From the NCBI GenBank assembly GCA_963809765.1, contig CAWEKT010000003.1, positions 744,001 to 808,000 of the forward strand: a DNA stretch of 64,000 nt, read 5' to 3'. Positions 45,454 through 55,067 of this stretch are shown one piece after another. The stretch's first letter is position 1, and every line of letters starts with the position of its first letter. The position numbers and the translations under genes are program-made. Origin of the DNA: JACVRM01 sp963809765 (GTDB taxonomy: Bacteria; Actinomycetota; Thermoleophilia; Gaiellales; Gaiellaceae). The notes beneath the pieces were generated by a model. The model made no database searches and was not told the origin of the DNA. It saw only the letters and a list, made by a program, of their open reading frames with translations.

Positions 45454-45678
45454 GCTGGAACCGTAACGCCGACCGCGCGGTCAGCCCGTCCCGGTGCGCT
45501 CGAGTCACGGAGCCTTGCCCTGAGCAGACATGCCTCCGCAGGACCAGTCCCAGGGACTGTCCCTCGAAGGTGTCCCGGGCAGACCTGTCCTTCGTGCCAA
45601 GTGCCACAGTCCGTCCACAGCTCCCGGTGGAGCCGCCTTGCCCCGCCTCGGACGGCGCCGCGCTGTTACAAGGCAGCC

Positions 45679-46689
45679 GTGCGGATCCTGCTCGTGTCGG
45701 CGATGTATCCCGGGCCTGACGCGCCCGACTACGGCGTCTTCGTCCGCGACCTTGCCGACGCAGTCGAGCGTCGCGGGCACGAGGTCGAGCGGGTGGTGAT
45801 CGACCGCCGCGGGCGCGGCATGCGCAAGTACGTGGCGCTCGGCCGGCAGGTCGCATCGGTCGCGCGCGCGTTCAAGCCCGAGGTCACCTGGGCGCACTTC
45901 CTGGTGCCGACCGGGCTCGCCGCTGTGATGTCGCCGGCTCCCCTTGTCGTCACGGCACACGGCCGCGACGTCCGCAACATCGACGAAGTCCGCGGCGTGC
46001 GGGCGGCCACCGCCTTTGTCGTCCGCCGCGCTGCGGCGGTGGTCGCCGTCTCGAACTACCTGCGCCGGGAGCTCGAGACACGCATTCCGGGCGCGCGCGG
46101 GAAGACGGAGGTCGTGGACAGCGGCGTCGACCTCACGCGTTTCCGGCACGAGGACCAGGGCACGGCGCAAGCCGAGCTCGGCTGGGAGGGCGAGGGGCCG
46201 GCGTACCTCTGCGTCGGCACCCTCGATGAGCGCAAGAACGTCGTCCGCCTGGCCGACGCCTTCGCCGGCCTCGGCGAGGGCAGGCTGGCCTACGTTGGCG
46301 ACGGTCCGCTGCGCGACGCGCTCGAGGGCCGCCCCGGCGTCCGGCTCGTCGGCCCGGTGGCCCACGACCAGGTCGCGCGCTGGCTCGCGGCCTGCGACGT
46401 GCTCTGCCAGCCAAGCCTCGTCGAGCCGTTCGGCCAGGCGCTGCTCGAGGCGATGGCATGCGAGCGCTCCGTCGTCGCCACCGCCGTCGGCGGGCCGCCG
46501 GAATTCGTGACCTCGGACGCCGGCGTGCTGGTCGACCCCGAGGACGAGCCCGCCCTGACGGAGGCGCTCCGGCAGGCCGCGGCGCTCGCGGTGCCGAATC
46601 CCGCCGCGCGCGCGGCGGCCGCCGACCACGACGTCGACCTGCAGGCGGAGCGGATGGAAGCGATTCTCGAGCGCGCCGCCGCCCGCTGA
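45679..46689 (+). CDS. GT4-family glycosyltransferase
   Basis: A 336-residue GT-B enzyme. VRILLVSAMYPGPDAPDYGV opens the acceptor domain, then WAHFLVPTGLAAVMS, VVTAHGRDVRNID, VDSGVDLTRFR, and the donor-site E-x7-E in QPSLVEPFGQALLEAMACER. It transfers a sugar from a nucleotide donor, probably to a cell-envelope lipid or polysaccharide. No cluster of envelope genes surrounds it. TACAAG (45667-45672) ends 6 nt before GTG. Confidence 0.88.
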   Translation: MRILLVSAMYPGPDAPDYGVFVRDLADAVERRGHEVERVVIDRRGRGMRKYVALGRQVASVARAFKPEVTWAHFLVPTGLAAVMSPAPLVVTAHGRDVRNIDEVRGVRAATAFVVRRAAAVVAVSNYLRRELETRIPGARGKTEVVDSGVDLTRFRHEDQGTAQAELGWEGEGPAYLCVGTLDERKNVVRLADAFAGLGEGRLAYVGDGPLRDALEGRPGVRLVGPVAHDQVARWLAACDVLCQPSLVEPFGQALLEAMACERSVVATAVGGPPEFVTSDAGVLVDPEDEPALTEALRQAAALAVPNPAARAAAADHDVDLQAERMEAILERAAAR

Positions 46690-46691
46690 CG

Positions 46692-47031
46692 TCAGTCGAG
46701 GCCGTCGACTCGGAGCGGATCGCCGGCGCCGGCAGCTCGCATCGACGACGATGATCGCGCGGGGCGCGACCGAGAGCCCGCGTCGGGCTCCTGGTCGTAG
46801 ACCAAGTCGTCGTCCGCAGTCGACCACCGGCCGGTGACGGTCGTCGAGCCAGACGCGCGAGCTGCCGAGAAACCGCCACCGCAGGCCGGCATCCGCGAGC
46901 GCCTCCGCTGCCTCACGCCGCGAGCCGCCGACCACATCGGGCACCTCCACGGTCCGCTCGCCGCGGTCGTCGCCCCCGCACCCCGCCAGGACCGTCACGG
47001 CGACGGCGGCGAGCGCGGCGGCGCTCCTCAC
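46692..47031 (-). CDS. Lipoprotein with a PASTA-like domain, frameshifted
   Basis: The lipobox VLAGC places the lipidated Cys at residue 18 after RSAAALAAVAVTVLAGCGGD. VEVPDVVGGSRREAAEALAD is the start of a PASTA repeat, followed by RFLGSSRVWLDDRH. Frame changes near 46840 and 46775 link it to ADDDLVYDQEPDAGS and APRAIIVVDASC, the remainder of the repeat. A single PASTA domain on a lipoprotein suggests peptidoglycan contact. ATG 47031 overlaps the stop of the next upstream gene. Confidence 0.65.
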
Positions 47032-47231
47032 TCCTGCTCCAGCCGCTCCAGGTCGGCGAGCCGGATCTCGACGAGGGGGCGCACCCGCTCCTCCATGCCC
47101 GCCTCGCGGGCGAGCGCGAGCGCCTGCTCGTAGCTCTGGCGCGCCTTCGCTGCGCCGGCCCCCTGCTTCAGCCGGTTGTCGCCGGTAACGAGCAGCTTCT
47201 GGATCCGCTCGCGGGCCTCGTCCGCGTCCAC
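47028..47231 (-). CDS. Small helical hypothetical protein
   Basis: A 67-residue protein from GTG 47231: DADEARERIQKLLVTGDNRL, then KARQSYEQALALAREAGMEE and VRPLVEIRLADLERLEQE. The middle fits one TPR-like helical hairpin. Its stop overlaps the lipoprotein start by 4 bp, so the two are co-translated. It is divergent from secG with 33 bp between starts. Function unknown. Confidence 0.65.
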   Translation of the reverse strand: MDADEARERIQKLLVTGDNRLKQGAGAAKARQSYEQALALAREAGMEERVRPLVEIRLADLERLEQE

Positions 47232-47264
47232 CCGTCCGACGCTACCAGCGCTATCCTGAGCCCG

Positions 47265-47486
47265 ATGCAGGCGATCGTCGTCTTCCTTTATCTGGTCCTG
47301 TCCGTCGCGCTGATCGCGCTCGTGCTCATGCACTCCGGGCGCGAGGCCGGCATGGGCGGGCTCGGGTTCGTTCCGACCTCGCAGGGCGGCACGCACATCG
47401 TCGAGCGCAACCTCACACGGGTCACGGTCGTCGTCGCGGCGCTGTTCTTCATCGGCACGATCGTGCTCTTCCGCATGCTCGCCTGA
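47265..47486 (+). CDS. secG: Protein translocase subunit SecG
   Basis: A 73-residue membrane protein with two helices, IVVFLYLVLSVALIALVLMH and VTVVVAALFFIGTIVLFRML, joined by the loop HSGREAGMGGLG typical of SecG. It assists SecYE in protein export. TATCCT (47252-47257) ends 7 nt before ATG, without a ribosome site. Confidence 0.88.
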   Translation: MQAIVVFLYLVLSVALIALVLMHSGREAGMGGLGFVPTSQGGTHIVERNLTRVTVVVAALFFIGTIVLFRMLA

Positions 47487-47539
47487 CCCGGCGGGCGCCG
47501 CAGGAACACGAGCTCGGCACGGCTACACTGCATCCCCGC

Positions 47540-47624
<85 letters not shown>

Positions 47625-47732
47625 TGAGACGGCCGCCTCTGGCGGCCGTCTCCCGTTCCGGCAGCGACAGTCCGTGGAGTGGCGACGCTCGCTCACCTTG
47701 ACGTCATCCGTACCCGCCGCTACCGTCAACAG

Positions 47733-47746
47733 CGAACACACGTTCG
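47733..47746 (+). promoter_or_regulatory. SOS box (LexA operator)
   Basis: CGAACACACGTTCG fits the actinobacterial/Bacillus LexA consensus CGAAC-N4-GTTCG exactly. It lies 19 bp before the lexA start, so LexA represses its own gene until DNA damage. Confidence 0.9.
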
Positions 47747-47765
47747 CAATCGACGAGGAGGCCGG

Positions 47766-48389
47766 ATGCTCACCGACCGCCAGCGCGAGATCTACGACTA
47801 CGTCGTCGGCTACGTCGACGACCACGGCTACCCGCCTACCGTCCGCGAGATCGGCGAGGCGGTCGGGCTCGCCTCCCCCTCGACGGTGCACGCGCACCTC
47901 GCGAACCTGGAGCGCGCCGGACTGCTCCGCCGCGACCCGACGAAGCCTCGCGCGCTCGAGCTCGTCGGCCGTGAGCGCCACGCCGAGAGCGCAGCGCCGG
48001 ACGTCCACCGCCTGCCGCTCGTCGGCGAGATCGCAGCCGGGGGGCCGCTGCTCGCCGAGGAGAACATCGAGGAGTACCTCGCCGTGCCGGAGCCGCTGTC
48101 CCGCGGCGGCGAGGAGTTCCTGCTGCGCGTGAAGGGCGAGTCGATGATCGGCGCCGGCATCCTCGACGGCGACATCGTCGTCGTCCAGCGCCAGCAGACG
48201 GCCCGCAACGGCGACATCGTCGTGGCGCTCGCCGGGGACGACGAGTCCGCGGACGAGGCGACGGTCAAGCGGTTCTTCCGTGAGGACGGCCGCGTCCGCC
48301 TGCAGCCCGAGAACGACGCGCTCGAGCCCATCTACGCGGGCCACGTCCAGATCCTCGGCAAGGTCGTGGGGGTCTTCCGCAGCCTGTGA
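47766..48389 (+). CDS. lexA: LexA repressor
   Basis: A 207-residue SOS repressor. Residues 1-65 hold the winged helix (LTDRQREIYDYVVGYVDDHG, TVREIGEAVGLASPSTVHAH). The self-cleavage Ala-Gly is at 91-92 in EIAAGGPLLAEEN. Catalytic Ser126 is in VKGESMIGAGILDGD, and the Lys base in DEATVKRFFRED. GAGGAGG precedes ATG 47766. It overlaps the next gene by GTGA. Confidence 0.96.
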   Translation: MLTDRQREIYDYVVGYVDDHGYPPTVREIGEAVGLASPSTVHAHLANLERAGLLRRDPTKPRALELVGRERHAESAAPDVHRLPLVGEIAAGGPLLAEENIEEYLAVPEPLSRGGEEFLLRVKGESMIGAGILDGDIVVVQRQQTARNGDIVVALAGDDESADEATVKRFFREDGRVRLQPENDALEPIYAGHVQILGKVVGVFRSL

Positions 48390-48576
48390 GCGTCGTGGCC
48401 CCGCTCAACCGCTCGCTCGACCAGGAGCTGCTGGCGCTGCTTCGCGGTGTCAGCCTGGAGTGTCTCGTGTGCGGCGAGTTCGTCCTGCACCTCCCCGGCG
48501 GGCGGCTCGAGTGCCCCGAGTGCGGCCTGGTCGTCGCGGGCCGGGAGCAGGCGGAAGCGGGGCTACAATTGCAGCT

Positions 48577-48589
<13 letters not shown>
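48386..48589 (+). CDS. Small zinc-ribbon protein
   Basis: A 67-residue protein from GTG 48386, translationally coupled to lexA. Two Cys pairs, ECLVCGEF and LECPECGLV, form a likely zinc ribbon after a short helix (LDQELLALLRGVS). The tail EQAEAGLQLQLQAG overlaps the rnpB promoter and the first bases of RNase P RNA, so its 3' end is shared with regulatory DNA. Function unknown; SOS co-regulation follows from its position. Confidence 0.68.
48564..48569 (+). promoter_or_regulatory. -10 element of rnpB
   Basis: TACAAT (48564-48569) is a near-consensus -10. It ends 7 nt before 48577, the first base of the P1 stem of RNase P RNA. No obvious -35 is seen. It lies inside the coding region of the zinc-ribbon gene. 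Confidence 0.6.
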
Positions 48590-48929
<340 letters not shown>

Positions 48930-48933
48930 ACGG

Positions 48934-48963
48934 AAAGAGCCCTGGCGACAGGGCTCTTTCTAT
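48934..48963 (+). terminator. Intrinsic terminator of rnpB
   Basis: AAAGAGCCCTG (48934-48944), loop GCGA, and CAGGGCTCTTT (48949-48959) form an 11-bp perfect stem ending in TTT followed by CTATT. It starts 5 nt after the RNase P RNA end. Confidence 0.88.
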
Positions 48964-49014
48964 TCATGGGCCGATCGGCCATGCATCACCGAGGCAGGGG
49001 CCTAGACTCGGCCC

Positions 49015-52000
49015 GTGGCCACATGCTCAGCGTGCGGCAGGGAGAACCCCGAGGGCTTTCAGTTCTGCGGCTTCTGCAGCGCGCCGCTGACCGAGCAACC
49101 GCGCCCGTCCACTCAGGAGGAGCGCAAGGTCGTCACCGTCCTCTTCTGCGACCTCGTCGGCTTCACCGCAGCCTCCGAGGACTCAGACCCCGAGGACGTC
49201 CGCGCACGCATCCGGCCCTACCACGCACTCCTGCGTCAGGAGCTCGAGCGCTATGGAGGCACGGTCGAGAAGTTCATCGGCGACGCGGTCATGGCCGTGT
49301 TCGGAGCGCCGGTGGCACACGAGGACGACGCCGAGCGCGCTATCCGCTGTGGCCTGCGCATCCTCGAGGCGATCGAGGAGCTGAACGCCGAGGGCGCGAC
49401 GGCCGCCCTGCAGGTGCGGATCGGGATCAACACGGGCGAGGCGGTCGTCGCACTCGGCGCCCGTCCCGAGGAAGGCGAGGGGATCGTCACGGGGGACGTC
49501 GTGAACACCGCCTCCCGGCTGCAGGGCGCCGCACCCGTGAATGGGCTCGCCGTTTCGGAGGCGACCTTCCGCGCAACCGAGCGCGTCTTCGCATTCGAGC
49601 AACTCGATCCGGTGACGGTCAAAGGGAAGACGGAACCGCTCGTTGTTTACCGCCCACTCGCTGCTCGCGCACGCTTCGGATCGGACGTCACCCGCACGCA
49701 CTCGACCCCGCTTGTGGGCCGCGAGCTCGAGACGTCTCTGCTCATCGGCACCTTCGAGCGCTCGGCGCAGCAGCGCTCCTGCCAGCTCGTGACGGTGGTG
49801 GGCGAGCCGGGAGTCGGAAAGAGCCGCCTCTGCGCGGAGCTCTTGGCCCACGTCGACGAGCGCCCCGGCCTGACCCGCTGGCGCCAGGGCCGCTGCCTCC
49901 CCTACGGAGACGGAATCGCCTTCTGGGCGCTCGGGGAGATCGTGAAGGCCGAGTGCGGGATCCTCGACACCGACTCGCCCGCTGAGGCGGCGGCAAAGCT
50001 CGAGCGTGCCCTGCCCGAGGACGACCGTGATCGCGCCTGGCTCCACGCACGCCTGACGCCGCTCGTCGGCGCGCCAGCCGAGCCGGCAGCCCAGGAGGAG
50101 TCGTTCACGGCCTGGCGGCGCTTCTGCGAGGGGTTGGCGGCTGATGGGCCGGCGGTGCTCGTGTTCGAGGACCTCCACTGGGCAGACGAAGCCCTCCTCT
50201 CCTTCCTCGAGCACCTGGCGGACTGGGCCGAAGGCGTCCCGCTGCTCCTTCTCTGTACCGCCCGGCCGGAGCTGCACGAGCAGCACGCGGGCTGGGCAGG
50301 AGGGCTGCGTAACGCAACCACGATCAACCTCACCCCGCTCAGCGATCAGGAGACCGCCCAGCTCGTCTCCGCCCTGCTCGAGCGGGCGGTTCTGCCCGCC
50401 GAGACGCAGCAGGCGCTCCTCGAGCGGGCCGGCGGCAACCCGTTGTACGCGGAGGAGTTCGTGCGCCTGCTCACCGACCAGGGCCTCCGTGAGGGCTCGG
50501 CGGCAGTGCCCGAGTCGGTGCAAGCGCTGATCGCCGCCCGCCTCGACACCCTCACGCCCGAGCGGAAGAGCCTGCTCCAGGACGCCGCGGTGATCGGCAA
50601 GGTCTTCTGGGCCGGTGCGCTCGCCGAGATGGGCGAGCGCGACCCGCGCGAGGTGGAGCAGGCGCTGCACGAGCTCGCCCGCAAGGAGCTCGTGCGCCCG
50701 AGCCGCAGCAGCTCGATGCAGAGCGAGGCCGAGTACGGCTTCTGGCATCTGCTCGTCAGAGACGTCTGCTACCAGCAGATCCCCCGCGCCGACCGAGCCG
50801 CTCGCCATCGAGCGGCGGCATCCTGGCTCGAGAGCAAGGCCGGAGACCGCGTAGAGGACCTCGCCGACGTGTTGGCCCACCACTCACTCCAGGCGCTCGA
50901 GCTCACTCGCGCGGCCGGACAGGCCGACCAAGCCGCCGAGCTGGAAGCGCCCGCGCTCCGGTTCCTCATGCTCGCCGGCGAGAGGGCGCTCAACCTCGAC
51001 ACCGCGTCCGCCGGCAGCTCGTTGCGACGGGCACTCGAGCTCGCGCCGCAAGGGCACCCGGAACGAGCCCGCATCCTCGCGCTCTTGGCCCGCACCGAGG
51101 AGCTGAGTGGCGGTCTCACCGAGGCTGTCCGCCACTACGAGGAAGCCATCGCTGCGTACTCGACGGCCGGAAACCAGGCGATGGCCGACGAGGCGACTCT
51201 CGAACTGTCCCTCGCGGTCGCAAATTCGGGCGAGGTGGCACGGTCCGAGTCCCTGCTCGACGGGATGCTCGGCCGCCTCGAGGACCAGGGACCCAGCGAA
51301 CTGCTGGCGCGCGTGTACTGCAGCAAGCAGTGGCAGCACCAGGACGACCTGACGTGGGCGGAAAAGGCGCTCGCAATTGCCGAGCAGTTGGATCTCCGGG
51401 CGGTGCGCGCTCGCGCGCTCAGCTTGCGCGGGCTCGCGCGGTCAGGGACGTTCGGCGATCCGCGCGGCATCGCCGATCTACGAGCATCCCTGGCTCTAGC
51501 ACTCGAAGAGCAAGCGACCCGCGAGGCGAACGTTGCGTACGTGAACCTGACAGGGTCCCTCGCAATCATGGACCCAGCGGCTGCGCTCGACGTGGCCGAC
51601 GAGGGAATCTCGTTCGCCAGCGCGCGCGGTCTCGCTCCACTCGCGAGGGCGGTACGTCAGTGGGCACTCCTCCGGCTCGGACGCTGGGACGAGCTCCTCG
51701 AGGCCGGTAGGGAGATCGTCAGCGTCGCCGAGCCGCTCGGAGAGCGCTGGGTCGTCGGCCATGCCGCGGCACCCATGGCCCTCGTGCTCGCCCGGAGGGC
51801 AGCCACGGAGGAGGCGGCAGAGCTCTTCCGCACTTCCTCGAGCGAGGTGATGCAGGGATTGGTCTTCGTCCCACCGATCGTCGCGCACCGAATCCGTGGC
51901 GCGCTCGCGGAAGCCGAGCAGCTCCTCGAAGGCGCTGTCCAGCTCTGGGTCTCGGAGGCGGGGAGCGTTCCCGCGTGGAACTTCGACTTCGGCGACCTCG

Positions 52001-52371
52001 CCCGCGAGACCGTCGCTCTCGGTCGGCCCGACCTCCTCGAGAGCCTGCTCGCGCTTCCCGCCGGTGATCAGGGAGCAGCGGTCGACACCAGGACGACGTG
52101 GCTCGCGATCGCAGCCGAGGCTGCCGGACGCCACGACGAAGCACTCGGCCTCTTCCGGGACGCCGAGCAACGCTGGCGTGAGCGCAGCGATCCGTACGAG
52201 CGAGCGCATGCCCTCCTCGGCCAGACCCGCTGTCTCATCGCTCTCGAGCGACCGAACGAGGCCGTTCGGCCCCTGAGCGAAGCCCACACTCTGTTCGCCC
52301 AGCTCGGCGCAGTCCCAGCGCTCGCCGAGGCGCGGGCGCTGCTCGGCGAAGCCGAGGCCACCGCCGTCTAG
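49015..52371 (+). CDS. Zinc-ribbon class III nucleotidyl cyclase with AAA ATPase and TPR-like repeats
   Basis: A 1118-residue regulator. A zinc ribbon (Cys4, 7, 18, 21) opens it. Residues ~38-215 are a class III cyclase domain: VTVLFCDLVGFTAASED and KFIGDAVMAVFGAPVA carry both metal Asp residues, and NTASRLQG is present. Next is a STAND/AAA ATPase, with Walker A VGEPGVGKSRLCAE and Walker B AVLVFEDLHWADE. From ~residue 580 to the end are helical TPR-like repeats. It may make cAMP in response to a TPR-bound partner. TAGACT (49003-49008) ends 6 nt before GTG. Confidence 0.92.
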   Translation: MATCSACGRENPEGFQFCGFCSAPLTEQPRPSTQEERKVVTVLFCDLVGFTAASEDSDPEDVRARIRPYHALLRQELERYGGTVEKFIGDAVMAVFGAPVAHEDDAERAIRCGLRILEAIEELNAEGATAALQVRIGINTGEAVVALGARPEEGEGIVTGDVVNTASRLQGAAPVNGLAVSEATFRATERVFAFEQLDPVTVKGKTEPLVVYRPLAARARFGSDVTRTHSTPLVGRELETSLLIGTFERSAQQRSCQLVTVVGEPGVGKSRLCAELLAHVDERPGLTRWRQGRCLPYGDGIAFWALGEIVKAECGILDTDSPAEAAAKLERALPEDDRDRAWLHARLTPLVGAPAEPAAQEESFTAWRRFCEGLAADGPAVLVFEDLHWADEALLSFLEHLADWAEGVPLLLLCTARPELHEQHAGWAGGLRNATTINLTPLSDQETAQLVSALLERAVLPAETQQALLERAGGNPLYAEEFVRLLTDQGLREGSAAVPESVQALIAARLDTLTPERKSLLQDAAVIGKVFWAGALAEMGERDPREVEQALHELARKELVRPSRSSSMQSEAEYGFWHLLVRDVCYQQIPRADRAARHRAAASWLESKAGDRVEDLADVLAHHSLQALELTRAAGQADQAAELEAPALRFLMLAGERALNLDTASAGSSLRRALELAPQGHPERARILALLARTEELSGGLTEAVRHYEEAIAAYSTAGNQAMADEATLELSLAVANSGEVARSESLLDGMLGRLEDQGPSELLARVYCSKQWQHQDDLTWAEKALAIAEQLDLRAVRARALSLRGLARSGTFGDPRGIADLRASLALALEEQATREANVAYVNLTGSLAIMDPAAALDVADEGISFASARGLAPLARAVRQWALLRLGRWDELLEAGREIVSVAEPLGERWVVGHAAAPMALVLARRAATEEAAELFRTSSSEVMQGLVFVPPIVAHRIRGALAEAEQLLEGAVQLWVSEAGSVPAWNFDFGDLARETVALGRPDLLESLLALPAGDQGAAVDTRTTWLAIAAEAAGRHDEALGLFRDAEQRWRERSDPYERAHALLGQTRCLIALERPNEAVRPLSEAHTLFAQLGAVPALAEARALLGEAEATAV

Positions 52372-52391
52372 CGGACCACCGACTCTCCGCG

Positions 52392-52802
52392 TCAGCCGTC
52401 GTCGACCTGGTTCTCGGCCAGCCACGCCTTGGCGACCCGCTTCGGCGCGCGGGTTGCCCACGCGTCGACGACGAGGTCGCGAAGCTCGGCCCGGTCGAGC
52501 CGCGCGAGCTGCGGGATGCGGACGAGCACGGCGCGGTAGCCATTCCAGTGCGGCGTGGTGAAGAAGATCCCGCGCCCATCGGCGAGCAGCAGCTCCTTCA
52601 GGTCCAGGCTGTCGACCCAGAAGACGAGCACGTCGTCCAGGCGCTCTCCGGTTTCGGGGTCGACCGCGTCGGGTCGTTGCGTGCGATGGAAGCAGAAGGT
52701 CTTGCCGTGGACGAGGTAGGTCGGCCTTCCGTCCTCCCCGAGCGTCTTCGTGACCTCCGGCAGGGCGAGCGCGAGCTCGTCGAGATCCGCCATCGTCGCC
52801 AC
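52392..52802 (-). CDS. MmcQ/YjbR family protein
   Basis: A 136-residue protein: MADLDELALALPEVTKTLGE, YLVHGKTFCFHR, GRGIFFTTPHWNGYRAVLVR, then ELRDLVVDAWATRAPKRVAK. The YjbR-type alpha/beta fold is DNA-binding-like, but a cellular role is not established. An internal ATG (52793) is an equally good start. It converges with the cyclase gene, 20 bp between ends. Confidence 0.82.
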   Translation of the reverse strand: MATMADLDELALALPEVTKTLGEDGRPTYLVHGKTFCFHRTQRPDAVDPETGERLDDVLVFWVDSLDLKELLLADGRGIFFTTPHWNGYRAVLVRIPQLARLDRAELRDLVVDAWATRAPKRVAKAWLAENQVDDG

Positions 52803-52844
52803 CAGGCGACTCTGCCACGTTCGTGCAGCGCCGGGAGGCGCGGC

Positions 52845-54273
52845 TCAGACTCGGAGCACGACCTCGAGCGCCGTTCCGCGCCCCGGCGTCGAGCGCAGGT
52901 GGAAGGCGCCGCCGATCGCGGACACGCGCCGGCGGATGTTCTCCAGCCCCTGGCCGCCGTCGCCGTTGCCGTTCGCCTCGAACCCCTCGCCGTCGTCGTC
53001 CAACGTCAGCACGCGACGGCCGTCACGGCGAACGATGCGGACGTCCGCGTGGTGGGCGTTCGCATGCTTGCGAACGTTCGCGAGCCCCTCCTGGACGATG
53101 CGGAACACCTCGATCTGCTCGTCGGGCGCGAGACGCACGCTCGTGTCGATGTCGAGCTCGACGTCGAGCGCGCCGTCCGACGTGAGCACGTCCACGTAGC
53201 GGCGCAGGGCGGCGTCGAACGGGGCGTTACCGCTCGCCGACGAGAGCGCCAGCACCGCGAACCGTGCCTCCTGCTGGGCCGCGTTGGCCGCTCGCTTGAG
53301 CGAGTCGATCGTCTCCTCGCTCACCTGGCCGGGCTTGAGCAGCGTCACATGCGTCGCGATCGAGAACAGGTACTGCTGCAGCCCGTCGTGGATCTCGCGC
53401 GCCACGCGGGCCCGCTCCTCGGCCACCGCGCGCCCGAACTCGGCGGCGCGGATCGCCCGCCAGACCCCCGGCAGCAGGACGCCGAAGGACAGCAGCCGCA
53501 AGAAGTCGCCCTGTGACACGTAAGTAATTGCGGGGAGCGGCGTCAGAACGAGGTGAACCTCCGCGAAGACCGCGAGCGTCGCCGCCAGGGCCAGCCACCG
53601 GTCGAGATCGTCCCCTTCCGCGCGGAAGCGGCGCCAGAAGCCGAGCAGGGCGACCAGGGCCAGCAGCGCCTGAATGGCGAGGGTGGCCGTCCGCAGCAGC
53701 GGCTGGTCGCCGATCGCGAGCAGGCTCCCCGGACTCGCCGGCTGAGCCGTAACCGCGGGCAGCGCCTCGACGAAGACGGTCGCGGCCGCCCAGGCGGCGA
53801 GCAGCACGACTCCGCCGGCCGCCAGGGCGAGCAGGATCGCGCGGCGTGGCTTCCGCAGCCGGCCGCGCACGAATGGCGCGGCAGCGATGCAGATGCCCCC
53901 CAGCAGGCGGCCGCCCACACCGGCCCAACCCTCTGGGCGAGCCAGGTCGTCGCCCGGATCGAGCGCCGGGACGACAGCGAACCCGAGGCTCGCCGCGGCC
54001 GTAAAGCGAGAACCCCATGCAGAGAAGTAGGTCGCTCAGCCTGTGCTCGACGAGCACGCGGAGCGCCGCCAGGACGGCCACGACGGTCGCCGCCAGAACG
54101 ACCGTCGTGTCGAGCACGATGCGGACCTGGACGAGCTCGTACGGCTCCCGGAGCGTCGGGTACGTGATGAAGAGCGTCAGGCCGGCGGCCAGGAGCGCAA
54201 GCAGCAGCGCCTCGCCCCAGAGCCAGGTCTGGTACTCCTCGTCCTGCGAGCGCGCTCGCTCCTCTGGCGTCAC
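52845..54273 (-). CDS. NarL-type membrane sensor histidine kinase, one frameshift
   Basis: About 475 residues. The N-terminus, GEALLLALLAAGLTLFITYP and DTTVVLAATVVAVLAALRVL, gives membrane helices. After a slip near 54005, ILLALAAGGVVLLAAWAAAT and further helices follow. The dimerisation helix has phospho-His in VAREIHDGLQQYLFSIA (HisKA_3 type), and the ATPase has LANVRKHANAHHADV, LDDDGEGF and GGQGLENIRRRV. It is divergent from its likely partner regulator at 54343, across a 69-bp shared control region. Confidence 0.87.
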
Positions 54274-54342
54274 GTCAGTTCCCGACCCGCCCGATCACAT
54301 TGCCTCTAATCGGCAACGCCGGTCGCGGCCGATAAGGGCAAC

Positions 54343-55018
54343 GTGGCCACGAGGATTCTTGTCGTCGATGATCACCCGCTGACGCGGGAGGCGCTGGCCG
54401 CGCTGCTCGCCGGCCACGGGTTCGACGTCGTCGGAATGGCGTCTGACGGGCGCGAGGCGATGGATGCAGCCAGGCGGCTTCAGCCGCAGCTGATCCTCCT
54501 CGACCTGTCGATGGCCGGAGATCGACGGCCTCGAGGCTCTTCCCGGTCTGAAGGAAGCATCCCCCGTCAGCGAGGTCGTGGTGCTGACCTCGTCGGAGGC
54601 TCAGGAGAACCTGCTCGCGGCCATCCGCGGCGGCGCCTCCGGCTACCTGCTCAAGACCGAGCCGCCCGACCGGATCGTCGAGTTCCTGCACGCCGTCGCG
54701 CGTGGCGAGGCTGCGCTCTCGGGCGCCGCGGCCAGGCGGCTGCTCGACCAGGTGCGGGCCGGCGGCCATCGCGACTCCGGCGTGCCGCAGTCGGTCGCGG
54801 ACCTCCTGAGCGCCCGCGAGCTCGAGGTGCTCCTGCTGCTCGACGAGCATCTGGGCACGGACGACATCGCTCGCCGGCTCTTCATCTCCGAGCACACCGT
54901 CCGCTCGCACGTGAAGAGCCTTCTGCGCAAGCTCAACGTCTCGTCACGCCGCGAAGCCCTCGAAGTGCTCTCTCGCGCGCGCGACCAGCGGCCGACGGCC
55001 GCCACCGGCCTCAACTGA
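54343..55018 (+). CDS. NarL/FixJ-type response regulator, one frameshift
   Basis: The receiver reads ATRILVVDDHPLTREALAAL with phospho-Asp in LILLDLSM. One extra G near 54515 breaks the frame; without it the text runs DLSMPEIDGLEALPGLKEAS, then VVVLTSSEAQENLL and GYLLKTEPPDRIV. The C-terminal LuxR HTH is LSARELEVLLLLDEHLGTDD, IARRLFISEHTVRSHVKSLL. It is the probable output of the divergent NarL-type kinase. GATAAG ends 6 nt before GTG. Confidence 0.88.
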
Positions 55019-55043
55019 CGCACCCCCTCCGAACGTTCGATCT

Positions 55044-55067
55044 GCGCTGCCGGTGACCCGGCAGCGC
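55044..55067 (+). terminator. Hairpin after the response regulator
   Basis: GCGCTGCCGG (55044-55053), loop TGAC, CCGGCAGCGC (55058-55067) is a 10-bp perfect stem, 25 bp after the regulator's stop. There is no strong T-run, only GCCTTCG, so it is a likely but weak terminator. Confidence 0.55.

Noticed and set aside
55031..55040. CGAACGTTCG as a second SOS box
   Set aside because: The half-sites lack the 4-bp spacer of the LexA consensus and no gene start follows it.
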